DNA from: Clostridia bacterium | Lineage (GTDB): Bacteria > Bacillota > Clostridia > DUPQ01 | Length of the DNA stretch: 43,194 nucleotides | Assembly: GCA_016938455.1 (NCBI GenBank) | Contig: JAFGUQ010000256.1 | Coordinates: 1 to 43,194 of the forward strand | Direction of reading: 5' to 3' | Shown here: positions 18,374-26,296 of the stretch, in pieces | How positions within the stretch are numbered: the first letter of the stretch is position 1 | How the letters are laid out: every line of letters starts with the position of its first letter | Notes under the pieces: generated by a model | Database searches by the model: none | What the model was told of the DNA's origin: nothing | What the model saw: the letters and a program-made list of their open reading frames with translations, nothing else | Program-made: the position numbers and the translations under genes

Positions 18374-18976
18374 CTACCATCTGTTAACACACAATCCGCA
18401 ATAGCACATAAAGTCTGCTTTTGCCTCCACAATCATTTCCTTGACAGTTAAGTCCAGTAATAAACCTTTTTGTTTACATTCCAGAATAACGCCGCCATAA
18501 ACCTCTTCGAGATCACTTATTATCTTAGCTTTCATATTCAGCTGTTTAACCGCTTTTTCAACGATTTTCTGATCCACCTGCTCACAGAAAACAAGATACT
18601 CATCGCTATTGATTTTTTCGGCTCCGTCTTTCAATAATTTTTCAAGCCATTTTTCGTATTCGTCACTTTCTCTGAATTTTTCAAATCGTTTTAAAACACT
18701 GTCAAAAACATCCTCCATGATTTTAGTTCTTGTCATCAGCAAAGTTTTCTTGCTTTCAAGCATGGCTTTTGAATAGTCTTCGTTCCGTATTCGTTTTGTT
18801 TCCTTCACAGCATCTTGTACTTTGATATAGGCTTTTTCCAGAAACTCTCTTTCCTTCTGATCCAGCAAGTCCTTTTTCTCTTTTGTGACTTCATCAATAA
18901 TATGCTGCCTTTTATCAGAAGCTTCTTTCATCACTAGTCTTGTAAAACCATGTATTATATCATCTCTGCCTGCCAT
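18374..18976 (-). CDS. atpE: V/A-type ATP synthase subunit E
   Basis: This 200-residue subunit pairs with G/H to form the peripheral stalk. The first 110 residues are a long charged helix (ITRLV-type N-terminus, KKDLLDQKEREFLEKAY). The C-terminal half is the compact domain that binds A and B, with VYGGVILECKQKGLLLDLTV matching the family GGVIL...D.T pattern. The last residues, FMCYCGLCVNRW, are unlike the usual ending and are cysteine-rich. The site AGGAG lies before the ATG. It lies 11 bases after subunit F. Confidence 0.9.
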   Translation of the reverse strand: MAGRDDIIHGFTRLVMKEASDKRQHIIDEVTKEKKDLLDQKEREFLEKAYIKVQDAVKETKRIRNEDYSKAMLESKKTLLMTRTKIMEDVFDSVLKRFEKFRESDEYEKWLEKLLKDGAEKINSDEYLVFCEQVDQKIVEKAVKQLNMKAKIISDLEEVYGGVILECKQKGLLLDLTVKEMIVEAKADFMCYCGLCVNRW

Positions 18977-18987
18977 TTTACTTTCTC

Positions 18988-19296
18988 CTAAATTTTCAAA
19001 CCGATGGCTTCTCTAATATATTTTGTAATATAATCGCCACCTTTATGGGAACCATGCCTGTCAGGAATTTCAACAATAAGCGGTCTGCTGATACTGATTT
19101 TCAGTTCGGCAATTCGTTCCGGGATAAGGTCCACCAGTTTTTCAGTAATCAGAATAATTCCGATGGTCTGATCGCTGATTGCTTTTTCAAGCGCTTCTTT
19201 CACTTCATCAATCTGATGAACAACCGTCCCTTCAACACCAGCCAGGCGCATCCCTGTTCTGGTGTCAATATTGTCACTGATTAGGAACATTCTCAT
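18988..19296 (-). CDS. atpF: V/A-type ATP synthase subunit F
   Basis: This 102-residue subunit sits on the central shaft beside D. The N-terminus MRMFLISDNIDTRTGMRLAG and the IGIILITEKLVDLIPERI segment are typical of the family. The ribosome binding site is TAGGAG. It lies between subunits K and E, whereas many operons of this type place C between E and F. Confidence 0.93.
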   Translation of the reverse strand: MRMFLISDNIDTRTGMRLAGVEGTVVHQIDEVKEALEKAISDQTIGIILITEKLVDLIPERIAELKISISRPLIVEIPDRHGSHKGGDYITKYIREAIGLKI

Positions 19297-19305
19297 TTTC
19301 TACTC

Positions 19306-19746
19306 CTACTGATTCAATATCAGGATGGTGACGATCAGACCATAAATGGCAATACCTTCTGCCAACCCGACGAATATCAGTGTTTTACCTAACAAGCTTG
19401 AATCTTCAGATATTGCCCCTAAAGCAGCTGAACCTGTAGCTGCAACAGCAATCCCAGCTCCTATACTGGCAAGACCGGTTGATAAAGCGGCTGCCAGGTA
19501 CTTTAATCCATCAGCACTTGCTGTGGCAGTTGTCGCTGCTGTGGCGGTTGTTGCGGTTGCTGCATAGGCAGCTGAATTGGATAAAAGCACTATAGTTGCT
19601 ACAATCAGCATGCCAAACAGTGAAACAATATTGATTCCCAATATCTTTCTGGCATTCTTCCCATTGGCTTTCTTAAACACAATGGCCAATCCTAATCCTA
19701 CGACACTTAATACCAAACCTAACGATACGATTAATACAAAATCCAT
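19306..19746 (-). CDS. atpK: V/A-type ATP synthase proteolipid subunit K (c ring)
   Basis: This 146-residue subunit forms the rotor ring. It has four membrane helices in two hairpins: about residues 2-25, 36-58, 80-106 and 115-144. An Ala/Thr-rich linker (AAYAATATTATAATTATASA) joins the hairpins. The ion-binding glutamate is in the last helix (GLAEGIAIYGL). The first hairpin has no acidic residue, as in duplicated V-type rings with one site per subunit. No glutamine lies in any membrane helix, so the Na+ ligands Gln65 and Gln110 of Enterococcus hirae NtpK are absent. The ribosome binding site is AAAGGAG. Confidence 0.92.
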   Translation of the reverse strand: MDFVLIVSLGLVLSVVGLGLAIVFKKANGKNARKILGINIVSLFGMLIVATIVLLSNSAAYAATATTATAATTATASADGLKYLAAALSTGLASIGAGIAVAATGSAALGAISEDSSLLGKTLIFVGLAEGIAIYGLIVTILILNQ

Positions 19747-19759
19747 AATTTCTCTCCTT

Positions 19760-21679
19760 TTAGTTGTCCTCTCCTATATTTTGTGAAACAAATTTACGTC
19801 CATTGATACTGAAAAATCGACTGAACATTTCATAGTACTGCAATCTTAAACATTGAATGCCTACTATTAACCCTTCTAAACCAATAATCAATAGATTCCC
19901 TATGATTAAAACGATCACTTTACCTCCCGCCGAGGTATTCATGTTATATAAAGTCCAAACCGCAAGAGATAATCCTGCATGGTTCAGAGCAAACGCACCT
20001 ACTCTGACAAATGATATAGTATTGCTTAAAAACCCGAGAAGCGCTTCAAAAAGTTCAAAGAAAGCTTCAACAAAGCTGTGCTTCTCCTGATGTTCTTTTT
20101 TAACTTTTACAATTTTCTCACTGAGTTGTTTTTCGAAGAAAATCGCCACGATCGGTAAAACAAAAAACAGCACAATCAGCACAATAGACCCGATGGCTTT
20201 ACCAGTAATAACAAAATTCAGGATGAAAAGAATAGCTCCAAGATACAGGACAAACCCCGCTATACCGTTTTTACTGAAAAAAAGCTGTCCATAATCCTTT
20301 GTTCTTATTTTATTGATGATGTTAATCACCATGGCTACAAGGATCATGAAAACTCCCATTCCCACAGACATATAAAGTATGGTGTTTATGCTGTGAAGCG
20401 GTGAACTCCAGATCGGTCTGATGATTTCTTCATTACCGAAGAAACTGCCATATAGAAATCCGAAAATCATTGAGAAAATACCGATGTTGAGAACAATTAA
20501 TCCGAACGATTTCTTTTTTACGAATTTAAAATATATTCCGGCAAGAAGGAACAGGAAACCCTGTCCGATGTCACCGAACATGATTCCAAACATGACAGTA
20601 TAAGTAATGGCCACAAAAGATGTAGGATCGATTGTATTGTACTGTGGTAACCCATACATGGTAATCAGCATCTCATAAGGGGCAATCATTTTTCTGTTTT
20701 TCAATTTAGTAGGAGGATTGGTATTCTTCACATCATCAGCGTCTTCTTCAATATACATCATTTCAAGATCACTTGACAGTGCTCTCTTGATTTCCTCAGC
20801 TTTCTTTTCAGGAACCCAGCCCACAATATAAAAGCTTTCCATGGTATGACCTGCATAGACTTTTATCTCATTTGCCCTTTGAAGATAGTGGATTTCAGTA
20901 AAAGCTTTCTGGAAATTACTTTTTTCAGCGCGTATAAACTCATCAAACTCTTTTTGCTCTTTTTCAATTTTCAGATTCAGCTGATTGATTTCCATGTTCA
21001 GTACTTCCTGCACATGTTTCGGAGTTCCTTCAATCCCTCCGGCAAGTCTGATTCTTTCAAAGAACAGTGAAGCAAAAATGGAATCGATTTTTTCTGCAAT
21101 GATGGCAGGCATGAAGTACGAAAGCCATACAGTATCTTCTGTGACCTGGTTCGTGATTAATATGACATCAAGATCTCTGATGTATCTTTTCAGTTTCCTG
21201 TAATTGTCTGAGGACAGTTTTCCGAATCTGAATTTAACATAATCAAAATGGAAGAGATTATCAATATTGATATCAAGTTCCATAATCGGAATCATCTGGT
21301 TCATCACCTGCTGTTTTTCTCCGATTTTAGAAGTGCTCTCATCAATAATTGAATGGTGCAGGTTCACTCTGTCCTGAATTGTTTTAATATAGGCATCAAG
21401 TGTTTCTGCTTTTTGATTTTCTCCCAGGATGTCATTGATTTTACTTATCGAGAGCTTTTTAGTCGTCACATTGAAATGCTTGTTCAAATCTTCAATCGAA
21501 AAAAGCTTGTTATCATATTGGTTTTCATCCATGAAAGGAAACAGTCCATGAATTGATTCAAGAACTAGCTGTGCGTCTTCGAGATGGACATCATTGTTAA
21601 TGATGTGCTTTAAGATGATTTCTTCAAATTTTCTGATTGGTCCTGCAATATTAACCAATTTCATTTTTTCAACTGACAT
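19760..21679 (-). CDS. atpI: V/A-type ATP synthase subunit I (a-type stator)
   Basis: This 639-residue membrane subunit carries the ion half-channels. The cytoplasmic N-terminal half (residues 1-335) has long coiled-coil helices. From about residue 350 there are seven to eight membrane segments, including MFGIMFGDIGQGFLFLLAG, and FVRVGAFALNHAGLSLAV near the end, which holds the conserved arginine thought essential for ion transfer. The site AAGGTGG precedes the ATG. It lies 14 bases after subunit C. Confidence 0.95.
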   Translation of the reverse strand: MSVEKMKLVNIAGPIRKFEEIILKHIINNDVHLEDAQLVLESIHGLFPFMDENQYDNKLFSIEDLNKHFNVTTKKLSISKINDILGENQKAETLDAYIKTIQDRVNLHHSIIDESTSKIGEKQQVMNQMIPIMELDINIDNLFHFDYVKFRFGKLSSDNYRKLKRYIRDLDVILITNQVTEDTVWLSYFMPAIIAEKIDSIFASLFFERIRLAGGIEGTPKHVQEVLNMEINQLNLKIEKEQKEFDEFIRAEKSNFQKAFTEIHYLQRANEIKVYAGHTMESFYIVGWVPEKKAEEIKRALSSDLEMMYIEEDADDVKNTNPPTKLKNRKMIAPYEMLITMYGLPQYNTIDPTSFVAITYTVMFGIMFGDIGQGFLFLLAGIYFKFVKKKSFGLIVLNIGIFSMIFGFLYGSFFGNEEIIRPIWSSPLHSINTILYMSVGMGVFMILVAMVINIINKIRTKDYGQLFFSKNGIAGFVLYLGAILFILNFVITGKAIGSIVLIVLFFVLPIVAIFFEKQLSEKIVKVKKEHQEKHSFVEAFFELFEALLGFLSNTISFVRVGAFALNHAGLSLAVWTLYNMNTSAGGKVIVLIIGNLLIIGLEGLIVGIQCLRLQYYEMFSRFFSINGRKFVSQNIGEDN

Positions 21680-21693
21680 GTATCCACCTTTTC

Positions 21694-22734
21694 TTAAATT
21701 ACTACGAACTGCTTAATGTTCTCCTTATCAATATTATATCTTATTCCTTCAACAATCGATATGACATTGGATATTTCAAACTCCTTTAAATGGATATAAG
21801 CAACAATCGCACCAATACTGAAATTATCTCTCCTTAAATTGTTCAAATGCATTTTATAGATGAACCGGTTATAGTTTCTTTCAAAGGAACTTTGATTGCT
21901 GGTTTCAAAGATGTCTTTATATCTGGTGTTTTTTATAAGGACATTAAACTGTTTCTCATCTTTGCTGTCAACCAGTTCCTTGATTGTCTCTCTGTTCAGT
22001 TTTGATTTGTTCTGTATCATATTATTGAAAATCTCTTCTCGATCCATGGTGAAATATTTTTTACTTCTGTAAATCCAGAGAAGATTCATGATGTCTATCT
22101 GTACAATCAGAGCATCATTAATGATTTTTTCGTCCTGACCCTCCAGAAGTTTCTTTTTCTTTCTGGTAAGAAGAGAGAAATAGTACTGATCGAGTGAGGT
22201 TTCTATATTGAAAAGATTTAAAAATGTGCTGTTATTTTCATAGTCTTTTAGAATATCATAATAAATGGATCCTTTTAGGTTAGCAATCAGTTGTCTTGAA
22301 TTCCTGCTCTCCTTCAGTTTTGATATATTCAATGATTCATTTTTACTCAGGAAAGCAAATGAATCTTCGTCAAGTTCAGTAAGTTGACCTGCTTCTAATA
22401 TTCTGAAAACCACCTTCAGACTTTCTATTTCATATTTATCATATAATAATTGAATAAACTGTTTGATATTTCCGTTGACATGATGGAATATCTTATCATA
22501 ATCATTGATCATCTGTTTAATCAGTATACTTTCCAGCTGTCCCCTGTGTATTGAAGATACATTGACTTTACTTAACAGTTCGTTGTAATTTGTTCTGTTT
22601 TTAAGATATTCAGCTACATCAGCAACACTTTTCTTTTCTATTAGATTTTTATAGTCATCTTCATCAAGCAACTTTTTATACATTGCTCTGATTTTAGTAG
22701 ATATGCTGCTGTATTTGAAAATCTCAGAGAACAT
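21694..22734 (-). CDS. atpC: V/A-type ATP synthase subunit C (AC39-like)
   Basis: This 346-residue all-helical protein is the socket that joins the central shaft to the membrane ring. It has the usual weakly conserved pattern of the family, including IKQFIQLLYDKYEIESLKVVFR and a C-terminal IHLKEFEISNVISIVEGIRY. It begins three bases after the G/H gene. Its place before subunit I, instead of between E and F, is unusual compared with the common I-K-E-C-F-A-B-D order. Confidence 0.88.
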   Translation of the reverse strand: MFSEIFKYSSISTKIRAMYKKLLDEDDYKNLIEKKSVADVAEYLKNRTNYNELLSKVNVSSIHRGQLESILIKQMINDYDKIFHHVNGNIKQFIQLLYDKYEIESLKVVFRILEAGQLTELDEDSFAFLSKNESLNISKLKESRNSRQLIANLKGSIYYDILKDYENNSTFLNLFNIETSLDQYYFSLLTRKKKKLLEGQDEKIINDALIVQIDIMNLLWIYRSKKYFTMDREEIFNNMIQNKSKLNRETIKELVDSKDEKQFNVLIKNTRYKDIFETSNQSSFERNYNRFIYKMHLNNLRRDNFSIGAIVAYIHLKEFEISNVISIVEGIRYNIDKENIKQFVVI

Positions 22735-22737
22735 TGA

Positions 22738-23052
22738 TCATACTCTTTCCACAATACTGTCGTAGATGCTGTCTTCCCACATTTTCATATTTTTTTTAGC
22801 ATCTTCAAGCATTTTCTGTAATTTTTCTTCTGTTGTCTCATTTAACTTGACAATCTTTTCTTCAGCTTCATCATGAGCTTTTTGGATAAGCTGTTCTTTT
22901 TTAATCTCAACCATTTTCATGATTTTCTTTTCCAGCTCATCAACCTGGCCCTGCAGTTCTTTTTCAATGCCCAGTTTTTCATTCTCAGCTTCTTTGACAA
23001 TCTGCTGCGCTCTTTCTTCTACTTTAATGATTTTACTAATTAATGAGTCCAT
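22738..23052 (-). CDS. V/A-type ATP synthase subunit G/H (peripheral stalk)
   Basis: This 104-residue protein is almost entirely a charged coiled coil (VEERAQQIVKEAENEKLGIEKELQGQ onward), as expected for the small stalk subunit that pairs with E. It is the first gene of the operon, 24 bases downstream of the -10 box of a strong promoter. The ribosome binding site is AAGAAGGTG. Sequence identity in this family is low, so the call rests on length, coiled coil and position. Confidence 0.85.
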   Translation of the reverse strand: MDSLISKIIKVEERAQQIVKEAENEKLGIEKELQGQVDELEKKIMKMVEIKKEQLIQKAHDEAEEKIVKLNETTEEKLQKMLEDAKKNMKMWEDSIYDSIVERV

Positions 23053-23075
23053 TCAATTCACCTTCTTAATGAATA

Positions 23076-23104
23076 ATTATACCATCTTATACAATTCAGC
23101 TCAA
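23076..23104 (-). promoter_or_regulatory. Sigma-A-type promoter of the V/A-ATPase operon
   Basis: On the minus strand TTGAGC is followed by a 17-base spacer and a perfect TATAAT. It is 24 bases before the ATG of the G/H subunit, so the leader is short. No other candidate is as good in the 207-base divergent gap. Confidence 0.8.
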
Positions 23105-23259
23105 CTTTATATATACCCGTCTGATAAGATTTATAGCATTATCACTGATTTTTTTCCTGATTGGCTTTTATATTATGATAACCCTGGCTCTGCAAGGTAG
23201 TAACCACAGTCAATATCGATTATAATATAGATATGATATTTTAGAAAGGTAAAACATTC

Positions 23260-24558
23260 ATGAGCACAGAGCAAAGCAGTCTCTGGTATCGTCTTGATAC
23301 ATCAGCGAACATCTATCCGGGAATAGAGTCTTCCAGAGATACCGCTATTTTCAGGGTGTCTCTTACACTAAAAGAAGATGTCATACCGTCGATATTGCTT
23401 CAGGCAATGGAGAACTGCAGGAAGCGGTTTCCATATTATAATGTTCATTTAAAAAAAGGATTGTTCTGGAATTATCTTCAGGAAAACCATAACAGTTTTA
23501 TTCTTTGGCCAGATACACCATACCCCTGTGAAAGAATGTATCCTTTTCTTAACAACGGTTATCTGTATAAAATCAAATATTTCAATAAACGAATTGCGCT
23601 GGAAGTTTTCCATGTACTGACAGATGGTTACGGAGCTATGGAATTTTTAAAAACCGTTCTGCAGGAATATCTGATCCTGTCAGGAAAGCTAAGTTCTCCT
23701 CTTCATGGAATTCTTCATAAAGAGGAAATCCCACCGGAAGAGGAATATGAAGATGCTTTTCTAAAAGTATTAGAAAATCAGAAGGAAATGACTATTGAAA
23801 AAAAAAGGTCTCTATTTGGTAATAAGGGGATCTATCAGCTGCATGACAAGCTGGAGCCTCATGGTGTCTATCATGTGGTGACCGGAGTAGTGTCAGTGGA
23901 TCAGTTGCGAAAAGCGGCAAGAGAACATGATGCCACCATAACAGAGCTGTTAGCAGCTTTATATATGGAAGCACTCATTCATATCCAGGCCGAGCAGGTC
24001 AAGGTCCAGAAAAACCATAAGGAAATCGCTATTCAAATCCCAGTCAACATGCGAAAATATTACCCTTACAAATGTATGAGAAACTTTTCCCTCTTTGTCA
24101 TCCCCTTTATCGATCCCAGAAAAGTGTTTAATCTGGAAGATATCATTGTACAAATAAAGAGTTTTTTAAAAAGCCATCTGACCTCAAAGCATCTTCTGAC
24201 CATGATTCAGGATAACTGTTCTCTGGCTACCAATAAAGTAGTCAGGCACATTCCTGTAGACTTTAAAAACATGTTTATCAGTTTCATCAACAATACGCTG
24301 GGATCATCTCAGTTTTCCGGAACCCTGACAAATCTGGGGCAGCTGTCCATGCCTGATGAAATGGCTGCATTCATAGAAGATGCTACGATTATCGCAGGCC
24401 CTTCTCCCCATGGGAAAACAACCTGCGGCATTGTCAGTTACCTTGACCACCTGAATATCACATTCGGAAGAAGTATCAATGACACAAAGGTGGAAGAATA
24501 TGTATTCACAAAACTTGTTAAAATGGGTGTCCATGTGAAAATAAAGAGCAACACTTAA
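23260..24558 (+). CDS. HxxxDG-type acyltransferase (alcohol acetyltransferase / condensation-domain superfamily)
   Basis: This 432-residue protein has the chloramphenicol-acetyltransferase-like fold. The active-site motif HVLTDGYG is at residues 118-125 (HxxxDG), and a later motif region is FSGTLTNLGQLSMPDEM. It resembles proteins annotated as alcohol acetyltransferases in clostridia and the PapA/Atf families. It should transfer an acyl group from CoA or a carrier to an alcohol or amine; the substrate is unknown. No membrane segment or signal peptide. The site AGAAAGG precedes the ATG. It forms an operon with the zinc-ribbon membrane protein 10 bases downstream, a pairing I have seen in other Bacillota. 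Confidence 0.75.
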   Translation: MSTEQSSLWYRLDTSANIYPGIESSRDTAIFRVSLTLKEDVIPSILLQAMENCRKRFPYYNVHLKKGLFWNYLQENHNSFILWPDTPYPCERMYPFLNNGYLYKIKYFNKRIALEVFHVLTDGYGAMEFLKTVLQEYLILSGKLSSPLHGILHKEEIPPEEEYEDAFLKVLENQKEMTIEKKRSLFGNKGIYQLHDKLEPHGVYHVVTGVVSVDQLRKAAREHDATITELLAALYMEALIHIQAEQVKVQKNHKEIAIQIPVNMRKYYPYKCMRNFSLFVIPFIDPRKVFNLEDIIVQIKSFLKSHLTSKHLLTMIQDNCSLATNKVVRHIPVDFKNMFISFINNTLGSSQFSGTLTNLGQLSMPDEMAAFIEDATIIAGPSPHGKTTCGIVSYLDHLNITFGRSINDTKVEEYVFTKLVKMGVHVKIKSNT

Positions 24559-24568
24559 GGAGGTTATC

Positions 24569-25447
24569 ATGTCTTATTGCGTACAGTGCGGTGTTGAATT
24601 ATCAGATTATCATACTGAGTGTCCCTTATGTCACACTAAGGTAGTCAATCCAAACTCAACTGAAGCTGTCAGGGAAAAAGATTATCCTGATTACAGATCA
24701 TTACCTGTGACAGGAGGGAAAAGAGCCAATAAAATTTTTACAGGCATCATTTTAAGCCTGTTGCTGTTTATTTATGCTATTGTCCCGCTTTTCATCAATC
24801 TAATTGTCTCAAGAAACATCACCTGGTCACTTTACCCACTTATCTCAGTGGTTCTTGTATGGTTTGGAGTAGCCTATCCCTTTTTCAGAGAAAAAAACTC
24901 TTTTTTCAGATTATTCACCTATGATAGTCTCGCCGTCATTCTTTATCTTCTTTTATTGAATTTCATCATATCCGGCAATTTATTGTGGGCCAGATACGCC
25001 TGCTTATCCATCATTATCGTCTGGGTGATTTTATCTGGTATTTTCATACCTGAAAAAATCAGAGCAATCCTTCCGCTGACTTTTTATTTCATTTTGAATG
25101 CCATCATCATCTCTGTGTTTTTCGCTTTATTCTTTGATACAGAGCTGTCAATCATCAGATTATTGCTGCCGGCCAATGTCATTTTGTTTGTCCTAGTCAT
25201 CTTATCTTACTTTATCATTACTTCTAAAGTGTATGATTTTCTGGGGTTACTCATGGTGCTGCTATCTGATATTACCCTCTTCAGTATTTCGCTTGATTTA
25301 CTGCTGACAAGGTTTCTGCAAGGCAGCTCTTCATTTACCTGGTCCATCATTGTGGTTGTTGCGACTCTCCCAATCATCGCCATTGCCCATGCCATCAGGA
25401 AAGGCAAAAAAATAAGAAGCATTGTTTCAAAAAAGCTTCATCGTTAA
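24569..25447 (+). CDS. Zinc-ribbon multi-pass membrane protein (DUF6320-like)
   Basis: This 292-residue protein starts with a zinc ribbon (CVQCGVELSDYHTECPLCHTKV, two CxxC pairs). A linker of about 35 residues with conserved-looking DYRSLP follows. About eight membrane helices fill residues 55-275, and the tail is basic. The layout matches what I recall as DUF6320. The start has AAGGAGG. It is co-transcribed with the acyltransferase, so it may localise or partner it, for instance to bring substrate from the membrane; that is inference. Its stop codon overlaps the stop of the convergent Uma2-type gene. Confidence 0.7.
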   Translation: MSYCVQCGVELSDYHTECPLCHTKVVNPNSTEAVREKDYPDYRSLPVTGGKRANKIFTGIILSLLLFIYAIVPLFINLIVSRNITWSLYPLISVVLVWFGVAYPFFREKNSFFRLFTYDSLAVILYLLLLNFIISGNLLWARYACLSIIIVWVILSGIFIPEKIRAILPLTFYFILNAIIISVFFALFFDTELSIIRLLLPANVILFVLVILSYFIITSKVYDFLGLLMVLLSDITLFSISLDLLLTRFLQGSSSFTWSIIVVVATLPIIAIAHAIRKGKKIRSIVSKKLHR

Positions 25448-26145
25448 TATCGGTTGAAACTGACTTCCAGCCCTTCAAAGGAAAAAGACTTAGCTGTCTG
25501 GTCAAAAGAATATGTTTTGCTGTTTATAATTTCCCTGTTGCAGAAAAGGTAAGTATGAACTTCTCTGATAGAAGCATCGACTATCCAATACTCAGTCACT
25601 CCGCAATTCAAGTACAAGTCAAGTTTTTTGACATAATCAATGCTTTTTGTTGACTTAGAAGTAATTTCAACAATGAATGTCGGAACGCCAAGATAATAAT
25701 CCTCATCATTCAATTGATCATCTAAATCACATATGACCATTAAATCTGGTTGAACCACATTAATGCTACCATTTGATCTGATAAGTTTAATATCATATGG
25801 AGCCATCATCGGAGTACATTTTTTTTCTTTAAAATATGGATGGAATGTACCTGCCATATCAAACAGGATTTTCTGATGAGTTGTTTTTGGCGAAGCCAGC
25901 TGATAGATTTCTTCATCAATATATTCAAATTGTTTCTCGTTATCTCTGCTCATTTTTAAAAATTCATCATAGGACTTTATTTTCCGGTTAGTTTCATATT
26001 TTGCCTCTGAATCATTTAAATATGAAGTAGAAGCTGTCAGCTTTCCCACTTCTTTCCCATTTTTCGTAATAACAATATCTTCTTTTATCGCCAGCCTAAT
26101 GTATTTTCCAAAGTTATTCTTGATATCAGTAGAAGTGACTTTCAT
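25444..26145 (-). CDS. Fusion of a Phd/YefM-like antitoxin domain with a Uma2-family (DUF820) nuclease-like domain
   Basis: Residues 1-45 (MKVTSTDIKNNFGKYIRLA, then IVITKNGKEVGKLTAS) match the Phd/YefM antitoxin fold. Residues of about 65-233 form a Uma2 domain of the PD-(D/E)XK superfamily: VVQPDLMVICD supplies the Asp, FIVEITSKST the ExxS/K part, and KKLDLYLNCGVTEYWIVD the usual end. The ORF track starts five codons earlier; TTGGAGG lies five bases before the chosen ATG. The gene has its own promoter with operator-like repeats. I infer that the N-terminal domain binds them. Whether the nuclease domain is active is unknown. Confidence 0.8.
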   Translation of the reverse strand: MKVTSTDIKNNFGKYIRLAIKEDIVITKNGKEVGKLTASTSYLNDSEAKYETNRKIKSYDEFLKMSRDNEKQFEYIDEEIYQLASPKTTHQKILFDMAGTFHPYFKEKKCTPMMAPYDIKLIRSNGSINVVQPDLMVICDLDDQLNDEDYYLGVPTFIVEITSKSTKSIDYVKKLDLYLNCGVTEYWIVDASIREVHTYLFCNREIINSKTYSFDQTAKSFSFEGLEVSFNRY

Positions 26146-26165
26146 TTTGTCCTCCAACATCTTTA

Positions 26166-26183
26166 TTAGCTAATTTAGCTAAT
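26166..26183. promoter_or_regulatory. Tandem operator-like repeat upstream of the Phd-Uma2 gene
   Basis: TTAGCTAAT occurs twice head to tail (26166-26174 and 26175-26183). Each copy is a near-palindrome (ATTAGCTAAT is a perfect one). The pair starts three bases after the -10 box, so it covers the expected transcription start. This is the kind of site Phd-type proteins use for autorepression. Confidence 0.6.
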
Positions 26184-26186
26184 ATT

Positions 26187-26215
26187 ATTGTACAAATATT
26201 GGCCATTGTTGTCAA
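26187..26215 (-). promoter_or_regulatory. Sigma-A-type promoter of the Phd-Uma2 gene
   Basis: On the minus strand a perfect TTGACA is followed by a 17-base spacer and TACAAT. The ATG lies about 40 bases after the -10. It is among the best consensus matches in the window. Confidence 0.82.
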
Positions 26216-26296
26216 TTGCATTATAAGGCACTATGAAAAACATGTTTAATGGTCATAGTACATTGATCTAAAAAATATTCTTATCAGTATTTGTGG

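Noticed and set aside
19500-19590. Repetitive GC-rich run in the subunit K gene, at first taken for a DNA repeat
   Set aside because: It encodes the Ala/Thr-rich linker between the two membrane hairpins and is explained by coding.
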